A DNA stretch of 64,000 nucleotides. It comes from Pseudacidovorax sp. NFM-22 (GTDB lineage Bacteria; Pseudomonadota; Gammaproteobacteria; Burkholderiales; Burkholderiaceae_C). Shown here in pieces: positions 25,117 to 33,746 of the stretch (position 1 is the stretch's first letter; each line of letters starts with the position of its first letter). The notes under the pieces are model-generated. The model had not been told where the DNA came from. It searched no databases and saw nothing but the letters and a program-made list of their open reading frames with translations. Where the stretch lies: NCBI RefSeq assembly GCF_021401245.1, contig NZ_JACBFY010000004.1, forward strand, positions 310,001 to 374,000. Reading direction: 5' to 3'. Both the position numbers and the translations under genes were made by a program.

Positions 25117-26865
25117 TTGACCTTCCTTCCAACGCGCGTGGCCCATGCGCTGGCCTGGCCGCTCATGGGGCTGTTGATGGCCGGCTGTGGCAGCGGCCGC
25201 CCCGGGGTTCATGACACCTCGTCCTCGACGGCAGGACCGCTTCCCCAGCTGGGGCAGGCGTCGCCGGGACGGCTGCAGGCCTGTGAATCGCTGGCCCAGT
25301 CCATGGCCGATCCGCACACCACCATCACCGCCGCGACGCGCGTGCCTGCGGGCCGCCTGAAGGTGGCGGGTGCGGAGGTGGGCGAGCACTGCCTGGTGAC
25401 CGGCCGCATGTTCGACCGGATCAGCCCGGTGGATGGACAGCGCTATGCCATCGGCTTCGAGATGCGGCTGCCCGTCCAGTGGAATGGCCGCTTCTTCTAT
25501 CAAGCCAACGGCGGCACCGACGGCAATGTCGTCCTGGCCACGGGCGAGATTGGTGGCGGCGGGCCGTTGACCAACGGGTTGCGCGAAGGCTTCGCCGTGC
25601 TCAGCTCCGATGCGGGCCATGCCAGCAACCAGAACCCGCTCTTCGGCCTCGACCCGCAAGCGCGGCTGGACTACGGCTACCAGGCCGTCGGCAAGCTCAC
25701 GCCCATGGCCAAGGCGATGATCCGCGCCGCCTATGGCCGGCCGGCCGATCGCTCCTACATGGTCGGCTGCTCCAACGGCGGGCGGCACGCCCTCGTCGCG
25801 GCCTCGCGCTATTCGAACGAATACGACGGCATCCTGGCCGGCAACCCGGGCTTTCAGCTGCCGCGCTCCGGCGTGGCCATGATCCACACCGCGCAGCAGT
25901 TCAGCCGGGTCGCCACCGATCCCGCCGACTTGGCGACGGCCTTCACGCCCGCCGAGCGGGCCCTGGTGGCGCGCACCATCCTCGACAAGTGCGACGCGCT
26001 CGACGGTGCGCGCGACGGCCAGGTCAACGCCATCGCTGCCTGCCGCCAACGCTTCGACCTGGTGCGCGACGTGCCGAGTTGTCGCGGCGCGCGCGATGGC
26101 CAGTGCCTGACCGAGCCCCAGAAGCAGGCACTGGCCAGCATCTACCGGGGCCCGCAGGACAGCCGGGGCCGCGCGCTGTACACCGCCTTTCCCTACGACC
26201 CGGGTCTGACCTCGGCCAACTGGGCGCAGTGGCGCTTCGCCTTTCCGCTGACGCTGTCGGCGGGCAACATGGCCGTGCTGTTCCGCACGCCACCGGCGTC
26301 CGCGGAGGTGCTGAAGAACCGCGCCGCCTTCGCGCTTGGCTTCGACATGGACCGCGACGCGCCGCTGATCGAGGCCACCGACGCGCGCTACACCGATTCG
26401 GCGATGGCCTTCATGGCACCGCCTCACGCCACCGACCTGCGGGCACTGCGCGAGCGCGGCGCCAAGCTGATCGTCTACCACGGCATGGCCGATGGCACCT
26501 TCTCGCCGCTGGACACGGCGCGCTGGTACGACGAGCTTCGTGCTGCCTCGGGGCCTGCCGAAGCGGCGGACTTCTCGCGCCTCTTCCTCGTTCCCGGCAT
26601 GGCCCATTGCGGCGCCGGCCCGGCCACCGATCAGTTCGACCTGCTCGGCGCCCTCGTGGCCTGGGTCGAGCGCGGGCAGCCGCCCGACGCCGTGGTGGCG
26701 CAGGCACGCGGGCCCGGCAATGCCGGCGGCGCGAATGCCGATGTGCCCGCGGACTGGTCGCCGACGCGCACCCGGCCACTGTGCGCCTATCCCGCCTTTG
26801 CCCAGTACAAGGGCCAGGGCAGCCTCGAACGGGCAGACAGCTTCGTCTGCCGCACGGCCGACTGA
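25117..26865 (+). CDS. Tannase/feruloyl-esterase-family lipoprotein (TTG start)
   Basis: The 582-residue protein begins at a TTG preceded by AAGGAG at good spacing; no suitable ATG gives the signal. A lipoprotein signal ends in the lipobox LMAGC (C24), so it is probably anchored to the outer membrane. The tannase family CS-D-HC arrangement is visible: C218-S219 in GCSNGGRHAL and the His-Cys pair in MAHCGAG, which would form a disulphide next to the active site. It hydrolyses aromatic-acid esters by family knowledge. A flavin reductase and an IclR regulator follow, and a ring-fission operon is divergent, so it may release the aromatic acid used there. Confidence 0.9.
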   Translation: MTFLPTRVAHALAWPLMGLLMAGCGSGRPGVHDTSSSTAGPLPQLGQASPGRLQACESLAQSMADPHTTITAATRVPAGRLKVAGAEVGEHCLVTGRMFDRISPVDGQRYAIGFEMRLPVQWNGRFFYQANGGTDGNVVLATGEIGGGGPLTNGLREGFAVLSSDAGHASNQNPLFGLDPQARLDYGYQAVGKLTPMAKAMIRAAYGRPADRSYMVGCSNGGRHALVAASRYSNEYDGILAGNPGFQLPRSGVAMIHTAQQFSRVATDPADLATAFTPAERALVARTILDKCDALDGARDGQVNAIAACRQRFDLVRDVPSCRGARDGQCLTEPQKQALASIYRGPQDSRGRALYTAFPYDPGLTSANWAQWRFAFPLTLSAGNMAVLFRTPPASAEVLKNRAAFALGFDMDRDAPLIEATDARYTDSAMAFMAPPHATDLRALRERGAKLIVYHGMADGTFSPLDTARWYDELRAASGPAEAADFSRLFLVPGMAHCGAGPATDQFDLLGALVAWVERGQPPDAVVAQARGPGNAGGANADVPADWSPTRTRPLCAYPAFAQYKGQGSLERADSFVCRTAD

Positions 26866-26890
26866 GGCCTTATCTTTCACGGACACCTCC

Positions 26891-27508
26891 ATGCAGATCG
26901 ACCCCCACACCCTCACGCCCGAAGCCACCTACCGCCTGCTCAGCGGCTTGGTGGTGCCGCGGCCCATCGCGTGGATCAGCACGCTCTCGCCCACCGGCGT
27001 GGTCAACCTCGCGCCCTTCTCCTGCTTCACCTTCGTGTCGAACAAGCCGCCGCTGCTGGGCGTCAACGTCGGCCGCAAGGCTGGCCGGCGCAAGGACACG
27101 GCGGCCCACATCCACAGCCGCGGCGAGTACGTGGTGCACATCGGCGATGCCTCGCAGCTCAACGCCATCCACGAGAGCAGCGAGGAGCACCCCGAGGACG
27201 TGAGCGAGGCCGAGCTGCTGGGCCTGGCCACGCTGCCCGGCGAGACGGTGACCGTGCCGCGCCTGCGCGATGCGCCGGTGGCCATGGAATGCCGGCTGTC
27301 GCAGGTCATTCCCTTTGGCGACACGGGCGCGGAATTCATCGTCGGCGAGGTCACGCGCTTCCACCTGCGCGACGGTCTGATGAACGACGGCAAGGTCGAG
27401 ACGCTGGCGCTCGATCCCGTCTGCCGCATCGGCGGGCCCAACTACGCCACGCTCGGTCGCATCGTCACGCTGCGGCGCATGCAGCAGACCGAGAAGTCGG
27501 TCGTCTGA
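26891..27508 (+). CDS. Flavin reductase-like (FMN-binding split-barrel) protein
   Basis: The 205-residue protein starts at ATG 26891, 25 bp after the esterase gene. It has the flavin-reductase signature PRPIAWISTLSPTGVVNLAPFSCFTFVSNKPPLLGVNVG near 23-60 and YVVHIGDASQLNAIHESS near 85. Such proteins supply reduced flavin to a monooxygenase or act on flavin-dependent aromatic steps. No two-component monooxygenase is seen within the window next to it. It is co-directional with the tannase-like and IclR genes. Confidence 0.88.
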   Translation: MQIDPHTLTPEATYRLLSGLVVPRPIAWISTLSPTGVVNLAPFSCFTFVSNKPPLLGVNVGRKAGRRKDTAAHIHSRGEYVVHIGDASQLNAIHESSEEHPEDVSEAELLGLATLPGETVTVPRLRDAPVAMECRLSQVIPFGDTGAEFIVGEVTRFHLRDGLMNDGKVETLALDPVCRIGGPNYATLGRIVTLRRMQQTEKSVV

Positions 27509-27524
27509 TCCCACCGCATCACGA

Positions 27525-28328
27525 ATGCCCGGCAGCGAGACCGCCACCGCACCGACCAGCGGCGCCCAGTCCGTGCGGCGCGCGCTGGCCGTGCTGCGCA
27601 TCGTGGCGGCCGGGCAGGAGCACGGCGTGCGCCTGCTCGACGTGGCCCAGGCCACCGGCCTGAACCGCGCCACGGTGCACCGCCTGCTGCAGGTGCTGGT
27701 GGAAGAGGGCGCGGTGGAGCAGGACGCCGCCACGCGCCGCTACCTGATCGGTGGCGAGGTCTCGCTGATGGGCCTGGCGCGCTCGGCCGGCTTTCCCTTG
27801 CGAGCGGTGGCCGCCCCGCATCTGCAGGCCCTGGCCGAGGCCGAGGGCGAGACCTGCTTCCTCACCATCCGCAACGGCGACGACTCGGTCTGCCTGGCGC
27901 GGCATCCAGGCAGCTATGTGGTGAAGGTGCTGTCCATCGAGGTGGGCGCGCGCCGGCCGCTGGGCGTGGGCGTGAGCGGCCTGGTGCTGCTGGGCGGCCT
28001 GTCCGACGACGAGCGCGCCGACACCATCGCGCGCAATGCGCGGCGGCTGCGCGCCCTGCGCATCGAGCCCGAGGAACTGCGCCAGCGCCTGCGGCTGCTC
28101 CAGCGGCGCGGCCATGCCTATGCGCCGGTGGGCGTGGTGCCGGGCACGCGTGCGCTGGCGGTGCCGGTGCGGCATCCGGATGGGCAGATCCTCGCCGGCC
28201 TGGCGATCACAGCCATCCGCGAACGGCTGCCGGACGAGCGGGTGCCGAAGCTGGTGCAGGCCATGGAGCGGCACGCCCGGCTCATCGGCCAGCAATGGGC
28301 GCAGCGGGAGCAGGCGCGTCGGCGCTGA
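27525..28328 (+). CDS. IclR-family transcriptional regulator
   Basis: The 267-residue protein has an N-terminal winged helix-turn-helix (about 14-75; SVRRALAVLRIVAAGQEHGVRLLDVAQATGLNRATVHRLLQVLVEEGAVEQD) and a C-terminal GAF-like IclR effector domain. It begins 16 bp after the flavin-reductase gene and is probably co-transcribed with it. IclR proteins often govern aromatic catabolism. The divergent HpaH/HpaI operon and the tannase gene are the likely targets, possibly through the palindrome at 24975-24993. The effector is unknown. Confidence 0.92.
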   Translation: MPGSETATAPTSGAQSVRRALAVLRIVAAGQEHGVRLLDVAQATGLNRATVHRLLQVLVEEGAVEQDAATRRYLIGGEVSLMGLARSAGFPLRAVAAPHLQALAEAEGETCFLTIRNGDDSVCLARHPGSYVVKVLSIEVGARRPLGVGVSGLVLLGGLSDDERADTIARNARRLRALRIEPEELRQRLRLLQRRGHAYAPVGVVPGTRALAVPVRHPDGQILAGLAITAIRERLPDERVPKLVQAMERHARLIGQQWAQREQARRR

Positions 28329-28505
28329 GCGCGTCGGGCGCTGCCCGGTCGCCTTGCAGGTGTTCGAAGCCTTCGCACGCCCCGCGCGAAATTCGGCGCT
28401 TCCCGGCATCGGGCCGGCTGCCTAGCATCCGCACCCGCGGGCGCCCGGGGGCGACAAGTCTCCAGCCCCTCGACGACGACACCCTCCTTCGAAAGACCCT
28501 TGCCG

Positions 28506-29579
28506 ATGTCCTCTTCCACCTTCTCCTGGCTGCGCATGGCCGGCGTGGCCCTCGTGGCCGTGCTGGCCGCTGGCTGCGCCTCCACCCAGAGCGCCGCGCC
28601 GACGGCGGCTTCGACGACCGCTGCGCCGGCGCCCACCGCCGCCGCACCCGTGCGCGTCAAGGTCTTCGTGGCCGCCATGTTCGAGATCGGCCAGAACACC
28701 GGCGACCGCGCCGGCGAGTTCCAGCACTGGTACGAGCGCTACTGGCGCAGCAGCGCGCCCATCGCGGTGAAGGGGGCGCTGAGCCCCGTGTACTGCAACG
28801 CCGACGGCGTCTGCGGCGCCGTGCTGGGCATGGGCAAGGTCAATTCTTCGTCGTCGATGCAGGCCATCCTGCTCGACCCGCGCTTCGACTTCTCCGAGTC
28901 GTACTACATCCTGTCGGGCGTGGCCGGCACGCCGCCCTCGCGCGGCACCATCGGCATGGTGAGCTGGGCCACCTGGCTCGTCGACTACGATCTGGGCCAC
29001 CGCTGGGCACCCGAAGAGAACACGGCCGGCGCGCCCACCTTCATGCCGCGCAAGGGCTACGAGAACTACCGCCGCTTTCAGCTCAACCCGGCCCTGGTCG
29101 GCTGGGCCGTGAAGCTGTCGGCCGACACGCCGCTGGCCGACGACGACAAGGCCCGCGCCTACCGGCTGCGCTACCCGGACGCCGCGGCCCGCCGTGCGCC
29201 CTTCGTGGGCACCGGCACGCACATGACGGGCGACACCTTCTTCCACGGCCCCGGCCTGTCGAAGGAGGCGCAGTACATCGCCAAGCTCTACGGCGCCGAC
29301 GACTATGTCATCACCGAGATGGAGGCCGCGGCCATCACGCTGGTCATCAACCGCACCCACGGCACCAGCCGCGTGATGAGCCTGCGCGGCGCCGTCAACT
29401 TCGACCAGGGCAACCCGCGCGAGACAACGCTGGCCCATCTGGACCCGGCCCCGGGGGAGACGGCGGGCGGCTTTGCCGAGACGGTGCTGAACATCGAGCG
29501 CGTGGGCTCGCGCGTGGTGGACCACATCGTCGCCAACTGGCCGCAGTGGCGCGGCGGCGTGCCGCCGATGGCGCCCTGA
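28506..29579 (+). CDS. Purine nucleoside permease (NUP)-family lipoprotein
   Basis: The 357-residue protein has a lipoprotein signal with lipobox LAAGC (C24), then an Ala/Thr/Pro-rich linker. The NUP-family domain follows: VKVFVAAMFEIGQNTGDRAGEFQHWYERY, YCNADGVCGAVLGMGKVNSSSSM, YYILSGVAGTPPSRGTIGMVSWATWLVDYDLGHR and FHGPGLSKEAQYI. This domain is related to nucleoside phosphorylases. The ATG at 28506 gives the shortest signal peptide; an in-frame TTG lies two codons upstream. It stands alone between an IclR and a LysR gene. Binding or cleavage of nucleosides at the cell surface is plausible but unproven. Confidence 0.8.
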   Translation: MSSSTFSWLRMAGVALVAVLAAGCASTQSAAPTAASTTAAPAPTAAAPVRVKVFVAAMFEIGQNTGDRAGEFQHWYERYWRSSAPIAVKGALSPVYCNADGVCGAVLGMGKVNSSSSMQAILLDPRFDFSESYYILSGVAGTPPSRGTIGMVSWATWLVDYDLGHRWAPEENTAGAPTFMPRKGYENYRRFQLNPALVGWAVKLSADTPLADDDKARAYRLRYPDAAARRAPFVGTGTHMTGDTFFHGPGLSKEAQYIAKLYGADDYVITEMEAAAITLVINRTHGTSRVMSLRGAVNFDQGNPRETTLAHLDPAPGETAGGFAETVLNIERVGSRVVDHIVANWPQWRGGVPPMAP

Positions 29580-29580
29580 G

Positions 29581-29656
29581 CCTGGCTTGTCCTGGGCTTG
29601 TCGAAAGGGTCGAGGGGCTTGTGGCCCGGCTTCGACAGACTCAGCCCGAACGGACT
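29581..29656. repeat. REP-like repeat, family A (copy 2, inverted pair)
   Basis: A right-facing arm (GGCTTGTCGAAAGGGTCGAG) and a left-facing arm (GGCTTCGACAGACTCAGCCC) form an imperfect inverted pair directly after the NUP-family gene. The position suggests it may act as a transcript 3' end. Confidence 0.65.
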
Positions 29657-29749
29657 TGGGTTGACTGAACGGCCTTGCCCCTTGCCCCTTGCGTTTCGGG
29701 GCGGAGCGGACCGGCATCGCAAGACTTGCGCCGCCGCTACAGTGCCGGC

Positions 29750-30664
29750 ATGCATGCCAGCGTCCTCAAGTACTTCGTCGAAGTGGCCCGCTGCGGCTCG
29801 GTGCGCAAGGCCTCCGAGCGGCTCTTCGTCGCGGCCAGTGCGGTCAACCGCCAGATCCTCAAGCTGGAAGAGGAACTGGGCTGCGAACTCTTCGACCGCC
29901 TGCCCGCCGGCCTGCGCCTGAACCCGGCGGGCGAGCGCCTGCTGCGCCATGCGCAGGAGACCCTGCAGCAGTACCAGCTGGTGCGCACCGAAATCGATGC
30001 CCTGCGCGGCGAGCGCAGTGGCGAGGTCAAGGTGGCGGCCATGGATTCCTTCTTCGAGGAGCTGTTGCCCGCCACGCTGGAGGAATTTCTCCAGGTCTTT
30101 CCCGCCGCCACCTACAGCCTGGCCGCCGTGCAGCCCATGGCCGTGCCGCCGATGGTGCTGGCCGGCGAGGCGGACCTGGGCCTGTGCTTCCTGCATCGCC
30201 TGCCAGCCGGCGTGGACGTGGTGGCCCGCGCCCGGCTGCCGCTGGGCTTGGTGATGCCGCCCGGCCATCCCATGGCGGCGCTGGACGAGGTGCCGCTGGA
30301 CGAATGCGCGCGCTATCCCTTCCTGCGCTCGGGCACCCAGCCGGTCATCGACGCGGCGCTGTCGCCCGCCTTCGCCGCCTTCTGGGAGGCGATGACGCCG
30401 GCCGCCACCTGCAATTCCACGCCGCTGCTCAAGCGCCTGATCCGCGCGGGGCGCGGCGTCTCGTGCTTCTCCAAGATCGCCTTCATGCAGGAACTGGCGC
30501 GCGGCGAGCTGGTGTGGCGGCCGTTCGCGCTGCCGGCGGTCAACGCCTTGCAGGTGGGCGTGCTGCTGCCCTCGCAGCGCAGCGTGCCGGGCGTGTGCCG
30601 CGACTTCGCCGAGCGCATGGCGCGGCGGCTGGCGCAGCTGGAGCGGGCGGCGAGCGCGCTGTAG
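29750..30664 (+). CDS. LysR-family transcriptional regulator
   Basis: The 304-residue protein has a LysR helix-turn-helix (about 3-62; VLKYFVEVARCGSVRKASERLFVAASAVNRQILKLEEELGCELFDRL) and the usual effector domain. The ATG at 29750 is directly before the conserved helix. It stands between the NUP-family lipoprotein gene and a repeat-rich gap, all on the plus strand. No divergent partner is evident, so its target genes are not known. Confidence 0.9.
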   Translation: MHASVLKYFVEVARCGSVRKASERLFVAASAVNRQILKLEEELGCELFDRLPAGLRLNPAGERLLRHAQETLQQYQLVRTEIDALRGERSGEVKVAAMDSFFEELLPATLEEFLQVFPAATYSLAAVQPMAVPPMVLAGEADLGLCFLHRLPAGVDVVARARLPLGLVMPPGHPMAALDEVPLDECARYPFLRSGTQPVIDAALSPAFAAFWEAMTPAATCNSTPLLKRLIRAGRGVSCFSKIAFMQELARGELVWRPFALPAVNALQVGVLLPSQRSVPGVCRDFAERMARRLAQLERAASAL

Positions 30665-30715
30665 CCGAAGTCCGCGCCCTCTGCGCCATGTACTGAGGGG
30701 CGGAACACGGTCTTC

Positions 30716-30796
30716 CTCCCTCTCCCCTCGCGGGAGAGGGCCGGGGAGAGGGGGCGCCGCGCACACGCAGCGCCCCGACGCGGGCCCCTCTCCTAC
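30716..30796. repeat. Palindromic repeat, family B (copy 2)
   Basis: CTCCCTCTCCCCTCGCGGGA, continued by GAGGGCCGGGGAGAGGGGG, repeats the arm seen at 19896-20020, with a shorter second arm near 30783. It occupies most of the gap between the lysR gene and the ROK-like gene. Confidence 0.7.
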
Positions 30797-30895
30797 GGCC
30801 GCTACCGCCGCAAGCCGATGCCCGTTGCCGACCACAACGCGCTCCCGAAGCGGCCTTCCGCCGTCAGCATCACCTCTTCCACTTCCTGCCCAACG

Positions 30896-32026
30896 ATGCC
30901 CAACAAGACCGCCGACCGCGACGCCGCCCCGTCCCCTCGCCGCCGCCAGCATCACCCGCCCAGCGTGGTCGGCGCCCATCACGGCATGCTGGAGCTGGCC
31001 TCGGTGACCATCGCTGGCTACAACCTGGAGGTCAAGGACGAGGAGGGCTTCATCGGCGACCGGGCCAGCCAGGGCGCCTTCCGCGACCTGCTCGACGACT
31101 GGCGCCGTCGCTACCGCGAGCGCGGCGAGGCCGACCCTTTCGGCAGGCTGCCCTCGCGCAAGCTCAGCAAGAAGCGCATCGACAAGGCGCTCGCGGATTC
31201 GCCCAACGTGGGGGCCGACCTGGTCAACGGCGCCATCGAAGAGTTCGCCTTCGAGCTGACCCACATCATCCAGCGCTTCATGCGGCAGAAGTCGTGGAAG
31301 GGCGTGCAGCGCATCGTGGTGGGTGGCGGCTTTCCCGAGAGCGATGCCGGCGAGCGCGCCATCCTGGAGGCCGCGGCCCTGTGCCATGTGCAGGAGTTGC
31401 CCGTGCAACTGGCCCGCCTGCGCCACGAGGTGGACGACGGCGGCCTGATCGGTTGGGTGCACCTGGCGCCGGCGCACTTCGTGGAGCACGACGATGCGTT
31501 GCTGGCCCTGGACATCGGCGGCACCAACGTGCGCTGCGGCGTGGTGCGCTTCCGCCGCGACAAGGCCGAGGACCTGTCGCGCGCCGACGTGGTGTGGCGC
31601 GAGAAGTGGCGCCATGCGGACGACAAGCCCAGCCGCGCCGCCCTCGTCGAGCGGCTGGCCCAAATGCTGGAAGAGGCCATCGAGTTCGCGCACCGCAAGA
31701 AGATCAAGCTGGCGCCCTTTGTCGGCATCGCCTGTCCGGGGCTGATCCGCGAAGACGGCACCATCGCCCGCGGCGCGCAGAACCTGCCCGGCGACTGGGC
31801 GGCCGACACCTTCCACCTGCCCACCCGGCTGCGCGAGCGGCTGCCGCTGATCCGGCACCAGCCCACGCAGGTGCTGATGCACAACGACGCGGTGGTGCAG
31901 GGCTTGTCCGAGCTCCCTTTCATGCGCGACGTCAAGCGCTGGGCCGTGCTGACCATCGGCACGGGGCTGGGCAATGCGAGCTACGTGAATGCGCGGGTGG
32001 TGAAGGCGGGGGCGAAGAAGGGGTGA
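30896..32026 (+). CDS. ROK/hexokinase-fold protein with rotated motif order
   Basis: The 376-residue protein carries sugar-kinase ATP-site motifs: phosphate-1 LALDIGGTNVRCGVV (206-211 core), GIACPGLI near 277-284, the catalytic-type aspartate D331 in MHNDA, and phosphate-2 TIGTGLGN (353-360). Only 16 residues follow phosphate-2. The adenosine-type segment RIVVGGGFPESDAGERAI lies at 139-156, ahead of phosphate-1, whereas in ordinary ROK kinases it comes last. The CxCGxxGC zinc motif is absent. The start is uncertain: 30896 (ATG) is used, and 30818 is in frame. It is probably a glucokinase-like or ROK-related protein; substrate unknown. Confidence 0.75.
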   Translation: MPNKTADRDAAPSPRRRQHHPPSVVGAHHGMLELASVTIAGYNLEVKDEEGFIGDRASQGAFRDLLDDWRRRYRERGEADPFGRLPSRKLSKKRIDKALADSPNVGADLVNGAIEEFAFELTHIIQRFMRQKSWKGVQRIVVGGGFPESDAGERAILEAAALCHVQELPVQLARLRHEVDDGGLIGWVHLAPAHFVEHDDALLALDIGGTNVRCGVVRFRRDKAEDLSRADVVWREKWRHADDKPSRAALVERLAQMLEEAIEFAHRKKIKLAPFVGIACPGLIREDGTIARGAQNLPGDWAADTFHLPTRLRERLPLIRHQPTQVLMHNDAVVQGLSELPFMRDVKRWAVLTIGTGLGNASYVNARVVKAGAKKG

Positions 32027-32042
32027 AGGCGCGACGGGGCAG

Positions 32043-32124
32043 GGCTTCGACAGGCTCAGCCCGAACGGTGGAGCGGCTGCATTTCCTGTTCATCCGCACC
32101 CGTTCGCACTGAGCCTGTCGAAGT
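32043..32124. repeat. REP-like repeat, family A (copy 3, inverted pair)
   Basis: GGCTTCGACAGGCTCAGCCC (left arm) and CGTTCGCACTGAGCCTGTCG (right arm) can pair across a 30-bp centre. The element lies between the convergent ROK-like and cardiolipin synthase genes and may serve as a shared transcription end. Confidence 0.7.
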
Positions 32125-32160
32125 GCCGCTCCGCCCCTCACAAGCCCGCGTCCAACCGCA

Positions 32161-33534
32161 TCAGAGCTGAAAGGCGATGGTCAGCAGCAGACCCTCAGCC
32201 ACATCCCGCACCAGCCCCGGCCGCCGCGGCCGGTAGGGCTGCCCCGCAGCCGCCAGCGCCTCCACCCAGTCCGACAGCCACGCCACATCCTGCGGGTCGT
32301 AGAACACCGTCGCGGCCTCGTGGTTGAGCAGCAGGCTGCGCAGATCGAGGTTGATCGACCCGCACAGGGCCAGGTCGTCGTCCACCACCACCGCCTTGGC
32401 ATGGGCCATGAAGGGCAGCATGCGGAACTGCACGCCGGCCCGCGCCAGGTCGCGCATGGCGCGGCTGCGCACGAAGTCGGCCATGCGGTGGTTGGACCGT
32501 TGCGGGATGGCCAGCGTCACCTGCACGCCGCGCCGCGCTGCCAGCCGCAGGGCATCGCGCAGCCCGTCGCCCGGCACGAAGTAGGGCGACACCGCCAGGA
32601 TGCGGTGCTCGGCATGGAAGCAGGCGCCGATCAGCAGCGATTGGGCCGTGTCCTCGGCCTGGTCCGGCCCGCTGGGCAGGAACTGCACCAGGCGGCCCTC
32701 GGACACGTCCTCGATGGGCGGCACCGTGCGCGGCGTTTCCTCCTGCACCGAGGCCCAGTCCTGTGCGAACTGCCGGGCCGCTGCCGCGGCCGCGTCACCT
32801 TGCACGTCGAAGGACAGGTCGACCCAGGGCCGCTCGCCGTCGCCCTTGCCGGTGAAGTACTCGCCCGCCAGGTTGCGTCCACCGCTCCAGAGCCAGCGGT
32901 CGTCGGCGATGGTGAGCTTGCGGTGATTGCGCAGATTGCGCGGGCCCCCGGCGCGCAGGCGCAGCAGCGGCCGGAATACGCGGACCTCGCCACCGGCGGC
33001 ACGCAGCGCATCGAAATAGCGGCGCGGCAGCTGCAGCGCGCCGAAGCCGTCCAGCAGCACGCGGACCTGCACGCCGGCCCGGGCGCGGGCCGTGAGCCGC
33101 TCGACCACGGCCTGGCCCAGCGGGTCGCTGCCGATGATGAAGGTGCACACGTCCAGCCGCTGCTGCGCGCTGTCGATGACGGTCCAGAGCGCCTCGCGTG
33201 CAGCCTCGCCGTCACCATGGAAGCGCAGCGCGCAGCGGCTGGGCGGCGCCAGGCCGAAGCTGTCCAGCAGTTCGGCCGCCCAGTGGCCGGGCAGGGCGGC
33301 CCGCGCGGGGCGAGGCGGCACGGTGGGCCGCAGCTTGCGCTGGCCGAACATCAGGTAGGCCGGCAGTGCCAGGTAAGGCATGAGCAGCATGCCCAGCACC
33401 CAGGCGATGGCGGCGGTGGGCGCCCGCTGCTCGCGCCGGCCTCGGGTGGTCAGCACATACACGAGCAAGGCCAGCGCGACGGCCAGGAAGTGCTCGGAGA
33501 TGCTGGGCAGCCAGGGCGCGAAGGAGTGGAGCAT
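32161..33534 (-). CDS. Cardiolipin synthase-like phospholipase D protein
   Basis: The 457-residue protein has two N-terminal membrane helices (about 12-30 and 42-62; ALALLVYVL and AIAWVLGMLLMPYLALPAYLMFG) followed by two phospholipase D domains. The HKD motifs read NHRKLTIADD near 205 and AHAKAVVVDDDLALCGSIN near 375; the first has the full HxK(x)4D spacing. It would join phosphatidylglycerol or PE/PG in the inner membrane. It is monocistronic on the minus strand between two repeat elements. Cardiolipin synthase A/C type is likely, but exact substrate use cannot be read. Confidence 0.9.
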   Translation of the reverse strand: MLHSFAPWLPSISEHFLAVALALLVYVLTTRGRREQRAPTAAIAWVLGMLLMPYLALPAYLMFGQRKLRPTVPPRPARAALPGHWAAELLDSFGLAPPSRCALRFHGDGEAAREALWTVIDSAQQRLDVCTFIIGSDPLGQAVVERLTARARAGVQVRVLLDGFGALQLPRRYFDALRAAGGEVRVFRPLLRLRAGGPRNLRNHRKLTIADDRWLWSGGRNLAGEYFTGKGDGERPWVDLSFDVQGDAAAAAARQFAQDWASVQEETPRTVPPIEDVSEGRLVQFLPSGPDQAEDTAQSLLIGACFHAEHRILAVSPYFVPGDGLRDALRLAARRGVQVTLAIPQRSNHRMADFVRSRAMRDLARAGVQFRMLPFMAHAKAVVVDDDLALCGSINLDLRSLLLNHEAATVFYDPQDVAWLSDWVEALAAAGQPYRPRRPGLVRDVAEGLLLTIAFQL

Positions 33535-33617
33535 GGGCCGAGCTTCGCATACCCGGCGGCGGCCCCGGGCTCGGCGTCGTTTCCCTTGCGGAAGAAGGCG
33601 GGCGCCTCTGGCTTTGC

Positions 33618-33736
33618 TCCCTCTCGCCTTGCGGGAGACGGCCGGGGAGAGGGGGCTGCGGCGCTTGCGCGGGTCCAGCCTTGGTCGTCGGCGAGCCCCC
33701 TCTCCCCAACCCCTCTCCCGCGAGGGGAGAGGGGCT
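33618..33736. repeat. Palindromic repeat, family B (copy 3)
   Basis: Inverted arms CTCCCTCTCGCCTTGCGGGA... and ...CCCAACCCCTCTCCCGCGAG match the unit at 19896-20020 in arrangement and length. It lies between the cardiolipin synthase start and the MetE-like gene end. Confidence 0.75.
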
Positions 33737-33746
33737 CAGGCACGGC

